DNA of 64,000 nucleotides from Nematopogon swammerdamellus (GCA_946902875.1 OX336336.1:2512545-2576544); one strand, 5' to 3'. Shown: positions 23,106-35,480, numbered from the stretch's first letter. A program made the numbers and translations. Notes: a model not told the origin generated them from the sequence alone.

Positions 23106-23676
23106 CTGCGTGCAGCGACGTAAACACGCGTCAGCATTATATACAAGGAACGCCCGCGGGCTGCCTAACGCACCGACGCTTAAAGCTAGAACTCAAACCG
23201 TACTAGACTAGTCTAAGGTAAGGGGAAGAGAAAACATAAACGGACGAATGCAACAGGGGACGGGGAGCATCCTTCAAACAAACACAAAATGCAATCGCAA
23301 TACAAGTCACTAAGGACCGTTAGCTAATACTACGACTGTACACAAAAGTTCAATCCAGTACAGGTCCAACTAAACTCATTAGAATGCCCTCGAGTAGATG
23401 AGATAATGAGTTATGTACACATGTAGCGACAGTGATGAACTGCGCCGCCGCCCCGCCGCGCCGGTGCGGTGTCGACGTATTACAAGATGCAACGGACAGC
23501 TCGAGTGAGTACATGTGGCATGCTCAGAACACCTTCTGTTTTGTGTACACATGTGCTCTCGGCCGAGCGCGAGCCTAGTGTCAACATACAGACGACGCCG
23601 GGACACACGAAACAGGAAGGGCCGCTAGCACTACTCTTTACTCGCAAGTACGTCCTCCTCAGTACTGTACTCTCAC

Positions 23677-23768
23677 CGAAAAAGCAGCAAGAGCGCTCCC
23701 AAGAACGTTCGGAAGTTGTTATGCCTGTTGAGGGCAGTATCTGGATCGAATTTCATGTTTCCAAAAAC
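23677..23768 (-). CDS. cac: cac E21A: alternative IV turret/pore-helix exon
   Basis: A 92-bp exon encodes [19 protein letters not shown], then [11 protein letters not shown] and two bases of arginine (CG). Acceptor is GGCAG, donor GTGAGA. It enters in phase 0 after GMQ and leaves two bases completed by G of E22. It shares 20 of 31 positions with E21B; the differences cluster in the outer turret and the pore helix next to the filter. Predicted mutually exclusive with E21B. Confidence 0.93.
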
Positions 23769-24321
23769 CTGCCATTGAAAACTTATGTGTCAGTTGCTCC
23801 ATTCGTCGTGTAAACCTTCTTTATACGAACAGTGCTGAACAAAGGTTCGGGAGTGGACTAATAGGCGGATATCGATACACTTAATACGAGGTCTCGGTCG
23901 GGTGGTTTGGGCCTGCAGTTACAAGGATCGGTGAGACATTTCGGTGGGAATACCAGATATGCAATTGAAGACTTACATGCGGTCAAAAATGACATAGATT
24001 TCTATTCTACTTCCCTTTCACAGTTCCGGCACAAATTCTCTACATGTATCTGTTATTTTCTCGCATAGATCGCTATGTTAAATTATTTCACACACTATCT
24101 ATATACCTACTGTGTTCTTTTAAATCCATAACAACATCTAAATTATGTTATTGAATTTTGAAGTTGGCTTTTTCATGGAAGATCCATGTTAGAATAAAAA
24201 TAGAAAAGTTTAGACCTAATAACTATAGTTGAATAATAAAGATTATTGATTTGTTAAGTTTATCTATACTTCTATAGTATGCATTTAATAGGAGTACCTA
24301 AACTTTGTTAAATGTAGATTG

Positions 24322-24542
24322 ATTAGAACGACAGCTATCGAAGTGCATCAAATAGTGCTCAAATCATTCCTGGAATACTGATCATACCGAATTAATATGT
24401 ATATTTTTTGTCTGAGTATTTTTCACTCCCTAGTAATGCACCTAATAATGGGGCTTTAATATATTTAAATTAAACATAGGAAATAAAGATTTATTTGTTT
24501 CTAGCACTTTTCAAGGTATTTTGACAGCTGTAATACTAATCT
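24322..24542. mobile_element. 221-bp MITE (family F), copy 1
   Basis: The ends TTAGAACGACAGCTATCGAA and TTTTGACAGCTGTAATACTAA are inverted. Interior words GTGCTCAAATCATTCCTG and ACTGATCAT match the copy at 35261-35480. Confidence 0.72.
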
Positions 24543-24594
24543 AGCTGCACTTAACAAACTAAACTCTATTTTCTGAGCAGGCGGAAAATGTGCA

Positions 24595-24745
24595 AGCTCA
24601 ATTTCACAAACGTGGCGCGCAAAGGGCCCTCTCTTTCTTGCGCCGTGCCTGCCGAAACACCGCTGCAGGAGAAAGATGGCGCTTCTCGGGGGCGCTACGT
24701 TTCCGCAAGGGAGCTAAACGCTCAAGGTCAATGCCCTTTTTTCCG
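24595..24745. mobile_element. foldback MITE (family E), copy 1
   Basis: The arms CACAAACGTGGCGCGCAAAG and the inverse-like GGGGGCGCTACGTTTCCGC flank a central hairpin with CTCTCTTTCTTGCGC and GAGAAAGATGGCGC. A related copy is at 36155-36282 and a fragment near 19000-19050. It lies about 100 bp from the E20 donor. Confidence 0.6.
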
Positions 24746-24814
24746 CCTACTCTGGAAACAGAGTATACTAAATTAAACAAAATACATGAAACGTGTAAGT
24801 GTTTGCTATGACTA

Positions 24815-25030
<216 letters not shown>

Positions 25031-26383
25031 TCATAATATGCGCATTTTAGAATTTGTTCTTCATTCATTTACATTTGTATTGATCAGGTGAAAACAAAAT
25101 AAATAATTCTTAGTAATAGTGGTCCATCGAGTCGGATGTAGTGGTAAATCGAGTCAGGTAGTGTTACAATGACAGAAAAGAATGTTTACGTTGAAAATAA
25201 CTTTTGAAATTAAGGGAGAAACTAAGGATGTCATCGGTTAGATAGAGGATAAAATACAGTCGTGCTTACGGTAATATGCACTGGTTATTTAGGATTATGA
25301 GAAATGAAACGAAAATTTTGTAAAAGTGCATGACGCACTTTTTTGAGGGACATCATTGCAGCAAAACGGCGGCGCCCCGAATATGGATAACGTATAAAAT
25401 AAAATAAACTTAATTTCAAAATATCGGTCTTCGTGCACGGTAGGGATTAATTTTGGTAATCCAACGGCGCATTCAATGGAAAATGCTTAATTGCGTCCAA
25501 AAATTACTTATATGAAGGTAATTTATCTTCTGTATCTTTTATGTACAAAGGTGGCAATGGATTTTGATTTCAGGCAATTTTAACATAAAAAAAATGTTGA
25601 AGGCGCTACCACACATTCTACGTAAGGTTGCTAGAATGGGTCAGGTCTACTTTTGGGAGTCATAACTGATGTCATTCCACGTACTGGGTAGGTATACAGA
25701 TGTTATGAATTTTCCTTAGCAAATGGATTAGCGTATTCTAGATACGAAACCGATGAACAATCACACGACAATGCCAATATTTAGAAAAAGCACACATTCT
25801 TCTTTTTTTCGAATCTAGGACGCGGGTGAGTCCTAAGATCACCGCTTAAACATTTCGAAGACTAATTTTAAGGATTGACTAAAATTTCAAACCATTTTTC
25901 TACGACACTCGACACGCATACTTAATTCTAGCGAGGTTATAAAATTGCTTTCGCTAAAATCCTGCAAGAGCCAATAGTAAAATTGATCACTACATGAAAT
26001 CGCTACAAGTATTTACAGGAACACTAGACTACTTTCGAAACGTTTTGTAAAATTGTTCTGCAGGCAACCCGCTACGGGGTCGCAGCGTCAACGGTTACAC
26101 GATGTCTACTATCCTAGCAACTGTAGATTTAACATTACCTGCTGACACGATATGTCAGCACAGTTTTCTGCGAGGTCGTTCTGCAAATCAGTACATACAA
26201 TTTATCTTCCGATTCAGTTTGCAACGGGCTCAATTCCAAGTGTGACACTCATTTGCGCTAGCAGATATGTGGCGTCATAATTTTTTATGCAAGCTTTTAC
26301 GGATTGCTGAATCATAGGGACCAGAGCACATGCTCCGACGATTAAAATACATCACAAATGTTTTTAAGTTTACTCTGTTATTA

Positions 26384-26665
26384 ATTATACTCATTGAAAT
26401 TTTTTACTGGAACACAGTAGGTACTGAAGACTTACATACATAAGTTGACGTTTCGCCCGCTACGTCACGGGCTTCTTCAGGGACTGCGGAAGTTCCTGGA
26501 GCCGGCGTCTGGTGCCCGTTATACCAGACGCCAAACTGTAGTTTCCAGGCTTCACGAATTCCAGCAATCCCTGAAGAAGCCGGTGGCGTAGCGGGCGAAA
26601 CGTCGACTTATGTAAGTCTTCGGTATCTACTGTTAATACGTAAAAAAATTTAATGAGTAAAATAT
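26384..26665. mobile_element. foldback element with paired hammerhead-like motifs, copy 1
   Basis: Inverted arms run ACAGTAGGTACTGAAGACTT ... AAGTCTTCGGTATCTACTGT. Each arm carries GAAGAAGCC(C/G)GTG, CGTAGCGGGCGAAACGTC: at 26447-26480 on the minus strand and 26571-26604 on the plus strand. The same arrangement is at 53683-53882. Confidence 0.8.
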
Positions 26666-27004
26666 ATCACCTCAGATAGAGAGTCTTCCCTTTGGACACA
26701 GTGTGCTGACAAGCAAGATTGCATTAGTATATAGGTGATGTGGCGCTACTGTCGTGCAAACGCATAATAGCTTACTAAACGCATTGCGCCGCCGAAGTTC
26801 GCTACCTATCGCAAATATAATATTAAAATTGCCAACCAAAATATTTGTGTTGCTGCTATAACACCAGACATAATCTGACCGCGTCACACATTCTAATCTA
26901 ATTAAGCCCGCCCGCACGGCACACAATGCAACGTCACAAACAAACGCAAGTATGGCCGCACTTGGAATTAACATTTTGGAATTTTTATTTTTTTATGGAA
27001 TCTT

Positions 27005-27215
27005 TCACGGTTGGCTACATCACCTACAATATTCGTCATGTCAGCCCATAACACCGGGTGAAGTAGGTGCCATGTCAGTGTTTCCCTTCATTTCACGTCG
27101 GCTTCACTTAACTGGACGGAAAACACGAACTATTTACATAGCCGTTTCGACCGACGACGTTTCGTTCAGTGCGGTGGTACCAACCCGGCCGGGATAAACA
27201 CTACCACCTAGTAAG
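27005..27215 (-). mobile_element. SINE family B copy
   Basis: Inverse orientation: the tail TTTTTATGGAATCTTTCACGG leads to ATGTCAGCCCATAACACCGG, CACGTCGGCTTCACTTAACTG and ends in the core GATAAACACTACCACCTAG. The head is absent. Confidence 0.75.
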
Positions 27216-27443
27216 GTGGGTTGGTTTGGAAAGCTGATCTTTTTAATTTTAAATAAAAAATCAAAGCGAAGCATCGCTTAATTTTGTACCCAGAGAAACG
27301 ATTTGCGATCGTGTCGAAAACTTGTTTCAACTTTGATGTTTCGAAATGTGTGAACTATTTCACCGATGTTGTCGACAGCAATAGTCTTGGAAATATATAT
27401 CGACACAATTACAATACGTTTATGTACATAATTGTTCACTATT

Positions 27444-27461
27444 CCCCCCCCCCCCCCCCCC
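27444..27461. repeat. 18-bp C homopolymer
   Basis: An uninterrupted run of C at 27444-27461 in the E19-E20 intron; on the transcribed strand it is a G run. Length is likely polymorphic or subject to sequencing error. Confidence 0.85.
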
Positions 27462-28007
27462 AAGTGTAGTCTCGGGTCTTTCAAGAGAGGCGTGAATGGG
27501 CACCTGTCAGGCCGGCATGGCATTCGTAGCTCCCGCATGCGGCCCAATGTCCATGGGCGTCGTTAGACACCTTATGGGTGGAACGGCGCCACATGTCGCG
27601 CTTACTAAAAAAAAAAAACTTAGCGCTCTATAATTTGCTGAAACTAGAAAAATACTTAACGTAGATTATACATTACTTATGCGATCTATTTTTGTTATTT
27701 CATTTATATTTTTTGGCAAGCGTTCAATGTTATTTTCACTGTCCAATAAATTGGACTCTGTGCTTTATATTGGAAACAATAAAGCCACTATCGATGCAAA
27801 ATTAATTTAATTTATTTAAGCTGAAGCTGCAATTTTATATTCTGTAAATACTTAAAGTATGAATTGCAAAAAAATTTTGTATTTAATAGAATATTGATTT
27901 AAAAATTTGACATATGCTTTAATACATATTATGGTGAATAAAAGTAAATTAACAGTGATTAAAATGTTCACAGTAAGTAATAGTGAATAATAATATTGTA
28001 TACTTAC

Positions 28008-28091
28008 ACCAAACTCCAAAATGAGAGCGTCAATGATACTTCCAATGACAGTTATAAAATCAAATGTGTTCCACGGATCTTTGAAGAAATT
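28008..28091 (-). CDS. cac: cac E19: IVS3
   Basis: An 84-bp exon (28 codons, phase 0 both sides) encodes NFFKDPWNTFDFITVIGSII, then DALILEFG. This is IVS3, with the conserved aspartate in TFDF and the GSI(I/V)DAL motif. Acceptor is TCTCAG; the donor chosen is the consensus GTAAGT, which keeps glycine and phase 0 into E20 ([11 protein letters not shown]). A GTGTAA two bases earlier was not used because it breaks phase. Confidence 0.95.
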
Positions 28092-28687
28092 CTGAGAAAA
28101 TCAGACAATTCGGTTAGTTGTCCTACCTACGCGCTTTTGCAATCAATTACCTCATATAAACAGGTCTTGCGCAATATAGTATGTAATTTTAAATAAAAAA
28201 AAAGTTTCAAGTGCAGGTTTATGAAGTAGGTCATGTTTTTTTCTTTAATAATAAAATAAAAATAAACAATATCAATTGTATGACAAATATTCTAAATTTC
28301 TATTTTAAATCAACAATATTTTTTAAGTTCCAAAACGAAGTGGATTTTTTTAAATATAAAGTGAATAGAAAACCATGTAAATTTTATAGGCCTTTGAAAT
28401 ATGTCCAAATGTACTTCTTTCTATCTAAGAAACACATGACTTTAGATTATGTAAATTACGGCACAATTAATTTATATGTCCTAACCTAACTATGTCTTCT
28501 ACCGGTGGTGACGTGTGCTAGGGACAAAACACGTCGTTTTTATATCGAACAAAACAAACAAAATGGTACGTCACAATAACAAAAGAATTATAGCAATTAT
28601 ACCCGCAATTATACTCTATTCACTCAGTGTGAAGTACATACATGTTTTACGTATTTGTTTGAAAAAAAAAATAAAAAAAAAATACAT

Positions 28688-28915
28688 ACATAGCGTCACG
28701 CCTGTTTCCCGGCGGGGTAGGCAGAGACAACGGATCTGCACGCGCCACGATCCTGACACACCTCTGCCGCCTCTTCCGCTCTCATAATGTTCTTCATGCA
28801 TGCTCGTCGGTTACGGGTACCACGCACTTGACCCTTTTTGAGCATATGCCCGATCTGGTCCAGGTACGTGCGTCTAGGGCGACCCATCCCGACTCTTCCA
28901 CTCACATTTGCTCCA
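28688..28915 (-). mobile_element. non-LTR retrotransposon C-terminal fragment
   Basis: The minus strand reads GRPRRTYLDQIGHMLKKG, then TRNRRACMKNIM and SVVSAYPAGKQA. This is a C-terminal tail I recognise from lepidopteran LINE polyproteins. A second copy is at 61796-62000. It is 5'-truncated and followed by a TATGTATGTA-type tail. Confidence 0.75.
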
Positions 28916-29617
28916 TAAATTTCTTTCGTTAGCCTCCTATCAGTGTGAAGTCACTCACATAAACAAAAATTGCTATGCATCTATCAATTCTGTACATTAG
29001 GCAAAATATTATTATCTACATTTATGTAAACTGTATTATCTCCTACATTTAGCTATTCCAATAAAAATTAACGTTTTAATTCGAACTGATTACTTTATCT
29101 AATATTTTTACTAAACAACAGTGCTGTGCTACCTACCAATTCATATAAATAAAAAATACAACACATATATGTGAATAATAACGGTTATTTAGTTTTATTA
29201 ACAGGTACCTATGCACCTAATGTAATGAGCGGTCGGTCGAAAGACAATTTGGATTTAAAATCTAAAAAAGTTTTCCTCTAAAAACGTCTACATCTACAAA
29301 TTTACATATTTATGAAATATTTAGCAGCAAAAACTATCTCGATAAAAACACTACAAATATTATATTCATATTCAAGTTTATGTTGAATATTGAAATTCTA
29401 ATAATCTAATCTATTTATATTATTATAAATATCTAAATTATTATAAATACTTACCTAACAATTTACGAACTTTGATATTTTCCGTGTGTGTAAATATTTT
29501 TTTAAATCGAGGAATTATTCGTTAGTCTAAAAAAATACTGCGCGATATTCTGTTTTCATATCGGCACAGTCCATATCAAAGTTCATAGTGTTAAGAGAGC
29601 TAGAATGAAAGTCTTAC

Positions 29618-29728
29618 CTTGCACCCGAACGCGACCAACTTGAGCAAGGTCTCGAGCAGGAAGAAGAATGTGAAGATGAGGTTCATGAAAGTGAGCGTGT
29701 CGATGAGCAACGGCGGCGCGTCGTGAAA
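29618..29728 (-). CDS. cac: cac E18B: alternative IVS2 exon
   Basis: The 111-bp phase-0 partner of E18A reads FHDAPPLLIDTLTFMNLIF then TFFFLLETLLKLVAFGCK. By eye 14 of 37 positions are identical to E18A, including the S2 Phe and Glu (FLLE) and the LK pair. Acceptor is GCTAG, donor GTAAGA. It is more hydrophobic than E18A on the extracellular half of S2. Joins are LLMMK-FHDAP and FGCK-NFFKDPW. Confidence 0.92.
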
Positions 29729-29931
29729 CTAGCGACGGCAACAGGCACACGTTTAGTCAACCGGCCGCGGCGGCAGGTGGTACTATGCGTACCTATATTA
29801 GTCCCGTCGCGTCCGTGAGAAGGACCATCGAATTAACTAACACTCCTTTTTTTGTTGGATTGATCCCTTTTCGGAAGGTCGGTCACTTATTAGCCCCACC
29901 ACTCCTTCTATGCAATGTTATAGTCTGTTAC

Positions 29932-30370
29932 CAACGAGGTGTTATGTTTAACTAGAGCTATCGCTACGAAGAAAGATACAGAGAAACGGCGTCCCATCAG
30001 CTGAGGTATGGTAGCGGGGAGGCGGAGCGCAGAGCCGAGCGGTAAAGAGGGCTCGCGCTGGGCGAGAAGCGACCGGGAGCGGGGCTAGCGGGCGGTGAGA
30101 GGGGTTCTCGCGGGGCGGGAAGCGTGCGGGAGAAGGGCTAGCGGCCGGTAAGCGACAACGCCAGCCAAGGCCAACCCAACATGTCACAACATGTGCATTG
30201 AAATACCACCGGGCATACGCGATACGCGCAGGCAGTGGCGCGTGCGACGTGTTCGGCCGCTCGCGATCGACTAGTTTCTCATGTGACCCAATTCGTAAAT
30301 TGTGCCTCAACTCGGCGGAGCAATGCCCGTTGCCCGAGTAAGAGCTCTAGTAAAACATAATACCTCGTTG
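29932..30370. mobile_element. hAT-like MITE, long copy, 8-bp target duplication
   Basis: The termini CAACGAGGTGTTATGTTTAA and TAAAACATAATACCTCGTTG are inverted. The octamer TCTGTTAC borders both sides exactly, which is the hAT hallmark length. The GC-rich interior includes AGCGACCGGGAGCGGGGCTA-type runs not present in the shorter copy at 10911. It lies about 200 bp upstream of E18B in transcript direction. Confidence 0.88.
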
Positions 30371-30899
30371 TCTGTTACATGTAGCTTGGTCAGAATGACA
30401 GCTGTCAAAGTGTGCCTCAGCGTGTAAGCTTCTACTCTTGGACATACGCCCCATATTGCCTCCAGTCCTCTGGCTGTTTACGGCCAATATTTCGATACGG
30501 CACCACTGCTAACAACCAATGTCAACAATCTAGCGGGTCGACTACATGCCTCAAATAATGCTAATTGGTAATTAATATTATTTCTTCTCTTTAATTTCAT
30601 TAGTCTACTGTCCCATATAACGTTGGGACAATAGACTAATGAAAAAGTGCATAACACTCAATAAATATACACATTAATCTCGATTTGATCAGTATATTGA
30701 ACAGAATTTGTGAAATTTTGACTGGTGTCCTCAATGATATTATATGTTAAAAAGGAGGTAGATAGGTTATACGAGCTCCCAAAGCGGCACATTAAATACA
30801 AGACCACAGTCCTGTTTGAAGTTAGTCGCGCACCAACTACGCATGCGTTCAGACGTGCGTCGTCCTTTCTAAGTAGTTATCAGTTATTCCACCGCCACA

Positions 30900-32430
30900 T
30901 AACTTGAATTCCCTCCCTTAATAATTGGAATAAGACTATTCGTGTCGGCGCATCACTTTATATTTCTTTCTGTCAACGTTTCTAGTTCGTGCCGTGTGTG
31001 ACATGTCGTATAGACAACGTATCTTTCTTAAAATATCATTGGGTGTCATTCTAATCAAGCTGACATAGCAGACTGTATTCACGTTAAAAAGAGATTGGAT
31101 CTCTAGAGATAGGAGATGAATATTGACAAACCATACCATCCGACTCTATACTTCGCATGCCGATATTTAATAACAACATTAATTCGATGGCCCATCTCAA
31201 AACCGACGGGTGACTATATTTTAGTTAGCGACATAAACGTCAGCACTCCGCATTTCGAAAAAGGAATCATCGTTCCGGAGCAGCATTCGAATTGCGAAGT
31301 GTATCTATTATTTATTTAAAAAAAGAATTCCATTATTTTAAATGTGTCGTGTGTGTCAAATTTGTTTACAGCGAAGAGTCTCGTACAAAATATGTACAGT
31401 TAAAAATTTTGTGGGTTCGTCGTGTACCGCGGTCGAGTGGTGCACTCTCGCGCGGATTGTGTTATCTAGCTGCGACTGATCGGTGCAACTCACGAACAGC
31501 ATGCAACATTCCGACTCATGCGCAACACAGCATAGCCGCAACCGACGCGACGCCCAAACGCTACAAGTACTCCGCCGCAAAGTGCATTTCCGTCCTATTG
31601 ATTTTGATGTTTTTCGTGTGGTAAGAAATGCTAAATCAAAACTTTGGAGGAAACATCAATATCGTAGACGTCAGGTTACATTAAGAAGTTAAGCATTAAA
31701 TATGAGGACGAATCTAAAAAACTGAAGCCAGATGAACTGATAAAACTGGAAACGGAACATCAAAAACATGGAAGAAATGTTAAAATAACGGAGAATACAC
31801 CAATATTTATAAGACGGTAGTTTACTCTCCCGCAAGTCCTTTCAAAATGTCTTAGTTTTGAATAGCGCAATCAAATAGCAGTCACTGAGACGGAGTAATA
31901 GTTGTTTGTGGGCCTAGTTTTAATCTAGTGCTACGAATCGCTACTTTGCATATAAATAGTAAAATTATTTGTTTACATCCTACTTGCTTACTTCAAAATT
32001 GAATTTTATTGAAAAAAAATTCGCGATATCTTTGTATTACAATTGGTTTGGCATATTCTCGATAAAAGTTATCCCTCCATACTTACTTGCAAAAAAAAAA
32101 AACATTTGTATTTACTGCTACCTTAGAATTGGAATAATGCAATTGAACTATATTAAAAAAAAGGTTATCCTGCTGTTTTATAAAATAAAATATTTTAAGT
32201 ACATATAAACGTATATTCATGCATACTAAGTACATCCAATCTACGTATATGAAAATTCTATACATGCATGTACACGGAGACGAATAAAGCCATGCTTGCA
32301 CGAACAATATTATACTATACGAATACAATACCAGATGGTACCAAGTACATCACACAGGTTCCTTCTGACACGACCAGACAACACGTTAGTACAGAATCAA
32401 TACAGGGGTCGACAGGGGGCCGCCAACATT
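30900..32430. other. E18A-E18B spacer, no recognisable element
   Basis: It is AT-rich with scattered short open frames lacking any Cav, transposon or other recognisable protein similarity. No third IVS2-like exon was seen. Confidence 0.5.
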
Positions 32431-32780
32431 GCTTCACACTTACTACAAAAGTAAACGCCGAATACAATCGGACATTTGAAAAGGGAATGGCCAACAACGG
32501 TCAACTCATCCTTAATGTATAAGTATTTGAAAAATGAACGGCCAACGATTAACGGTTAACACTTACTGCGTTTGAAAAAGGAATGTCTAACTACCACCGG
32601 TTCAACTTAGTGTAATAAAATTTACAAAAAGAATAGCCAACGACAATCGGTTCATACTACTCGTAACTGCAAAAAGTATTTGAAAAACGATTAGCGAAGG
32701 GCAAATGGCGCAAATCTAAACTTACTATAAAAGGTCATCTTTTGAAAAAAATATTGCCAAATCCTGTAGCTTGTAGCTTG
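32430..32780. repeat. decayed tandem repeat upstream of E18A region
   Basis: About four to five imperfect units share TTTGAAAAAGGAATGGCCAAC, AACCGGTTCAACTTACT. They diverge strongly from each other, so this is an old array. It sits between the two alternative IVS2 exons. Confidence 0.55.
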
Positions 32781-33232
32781 ACAGTTACTGTGATGCATGC
32801 TTGCTGTAAAAGTATATTTGAAATTTTTTTTTGTAGTAAGTGTTCGTAAATTGACGGCTTGAGATGGTAGCACAAGACGATACGTAAGAAAAGCAGTCAG
32901 GTCGTTGGGAAATATAGTGCTAACTTTGAAATCACAGAAACATTTTAGTTGAAAAATATAGATACAAGAAACATTAAGAAGGTATAAGCACAAGTCTTTG
33001 GTCCCTGACGATCGCAACCTACTCTTCGAAGAAAACCTAAAAATTTATATGTATAAAAATATTTCATATTGGCAAATAGTAAAAGCAAGAATTTTATCTC
33101 TCATAAACAGAGAAATCAGTACATTTGAATGTATTTCTTGTTCTCTTGTGAGTTCTCTAAGAAATAATAATTGAAAACGATCTTGACGATATAATAAATA
33201 CAGTTTTACACTTACATCGAGCGTATACTTAC

Positions 33233-33343
33233 TTTGACACCGTATGCGATGATTTTCAACACCGTTTCCACAGAGAACATGCCGGTAAACCCCATATTGG
33301 AATACTTGAGGACATCGGTGTAGGTGTCGGCTTGTTGGTGGTA
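33233..33343 (-). CDS. cac: cac E18A: alternative IVS2 exon
   Basis: This 111-bp (37-codon) phase-0 exon reads YHQQADTYTDVLKYSNMGF and then TGMFSVETVLKIIAYGVK. It supplies the S1-S2 loop and the IVS2 helix; F-x-x-E of the gating-charge transfer centre (FSVE) is present. Acceptor is CGGCAG, donor GTAAGT. It would join E17 (LLMMK) and E19 (NFFKDPW). It is homologous to E18B and the same length, so the two are predicted to be mutually exclusive. Confidence 0.93.
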
Positions 33344-33419
33344 CTGCCGTTATTTGAAGATGCGGAACGTTTTGAGAACCCGAGGCAATAAATAGGAAAA
33401 GAGCTTTTTCATATAGCAC

Positions 33420-35255
33420 TACTTAAAATGTAAGGTCATGTGTAGATAAGAATGAAGTCGACGACCGACCCGCTAAGCTTGTATGAAATGAAGACAAGAG
33501 TGAGAATTTTAGTTTGAGTGTTCCCGAAAAGTAGACATTTGGGCAGTTCTCTTAAAATTTATAAAGAAATTAAATAAAGGTAAAAGAAGAGCAACGAAAC
33601 TGTATATGTGCTGCTATTTCATGAAATGTTGTGAGAAAATAGGTGAAAGATGATTACGAACATAAGATAATATTTAGTAGTAAATATAAGCATATCGTAT
33701 GTTACAGATATTTTGGTTAATGAGAGGTAAGTGATGTAATGATTATGGAAATTATGAACAAAGTACTTATGTAAAAATAATAACGCGTGCACGTGTGAAA
33801 GTGATGCTGAAACGTAGATAGACAATGAAATATATAACGATATTAAAGTTAAATATAAAAACAAAACGACTGTGGTAACTATATACAGATTTATATTTGA
33901 AAGCAACCAAATAGTGCTAATAAGTAATATTGACTCGCATTTTTTTAGTTTAAAGGATTCATGAAGAAATGTAAATAGCCTTTGCTTGAAACTATCGTAA
34001 ATAAACATATTTATTAAACACAAATATAGCTATATATAATTTAATAAAACGTAATAAAAACTGAAACAATTTTACAAACTATGTCCATAAATTTCAATAG
34101 CAATCTATTAAAGGAATACGAACATTAGTACCTAATATTTTAAGGTAATAATATTCCGATGGAAGGAGAAACACCGAAAAATGAAATGAGTATGGATCAT
34201 GCGACACACACAATATATAAATACATGCGGACATATACAGTGTACACGGACGGAGGTTAAGGCGCGCGCACACGAGCCAAGTCCTGAGTGCCGGGTGATG
34301 CTAACACGCGTGCAAAGTGTCGAGGGCGTGTGGCAAGCCGGGGAGGTAAGGCAACACCGAAATTATAAAAATATAAGTGTACATTCCGAACATAAACAAA
34401 ATACACGGTCAACACTCAACGCATTCCGATGCAGTGAAACACTGACGTATAAATGTTCGTGGCATCAGAAGTGATGCTCCTTGTTTAATCTGTGTCCTTG
34501 CGTACCCTACGTGTGTTGTGTTCTTGTGGCGGCGCAGGAGGATTTTTAAGTATCACTTAGCTCTATTTATTTCAATATTAAAAAAAATATAACATAATCC
34601 AGTGATATTAAAAGTCCCACTGCTGATCTTATTATTAATGACATGTCAAAGTGTTTAGCTAACATTAATGTTTTGGAATCAACACTGAACTGTTGTTGAT
34701 GTTTTCCATCTAAAACATCATTCTAGAAATCACCAATGTGTTTAAGCTAGTAAAATATTACACATTTAGAGATTAAATTGAGTTATTTCGGAGAGGATGA
34801 CAAAATATGTCTTAATCCCGAGTCGCATATTATGTAAAAAAAATTTAACTCATAAAATATATTCATCTATCTTTAAACGGGTTTCACTTAATTTCTAATG
34901 TAAATAAATTAAGATTTAATTCTTTTTCTTTCTCTTGAAATCAGATATATTATAACTTTACCCACCAATAGTATTAGTGGATATCAACAGAGAACGTCAA
35001 GCACTTAAGAAAAGCTTGTTGAGAATGCTTTGGACAGTATATGTGCGCTCGTGAAAGTAAACGATTCACTCACTAGTCTATTATCTATTATCAACTTCAC
35101 TTGCTGCTAGTGTCGGGACTACAAGCTTCGTCTATGGTTCCTAAACCCCAAATAATCACAGACTATAAACAAAGAATTACATTTATGAAAACACCATCGC
35201 AAAAATATATCCTCGCCAAGCAACTTTCATTGTTAGAAAATATCTATATTTCTAT
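33420..35255. other. E17-E18A intron, mostly unannotated
   Basis: AT-rich sequence with no exon-like peptide and no repeat matched elsewhere. An open frame at 33619-34023 is low-complexity hydrophobic translation of AT-rich DNA and is not supported. Confidence 0.5.
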
Positions 35256-35260
35256 TTTTA

Positions 35261-35480
35261 TTAGAATGACAGCTGTCAAAGTGACTCAAATCGTGTTCAA
35301 ATCATCACTGATCATATTGAGATTAATGCAAAGTCATTGGATTAATGATTATATTTCTTGACTGAGTGTTTAGCAATAGGTAATACCTAGTAATGTAATA
35401 ATGGGAGTGTAGGCTAATGACATTAAAAAGAAGAAGTAGATAATTTTTCTTCGAGGTATTTTGACAGCTGTTCTTCTAAT
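35261..35480. mobile_element. 220-bp MITE (family F), copy 2
   Basis: Ends TTAGAATGACAGCTGTCAAAG and ATTTTGACAGCTGTTCTTCTAA are inverted repeats; GTGTTCAAATCATCACTGATC matches copy 1 at 24322-24542. The CAGCTG palindrome lies in each TIR. Confidence 0.75.

Noticed and set aside
33619..34023. 134-residue minus-strand hydrophobic frame
   Set aside because: It looks like a membrane protein only because AT-rich DNA encodes Ile, Phe and Leu; no splice sites or homology.
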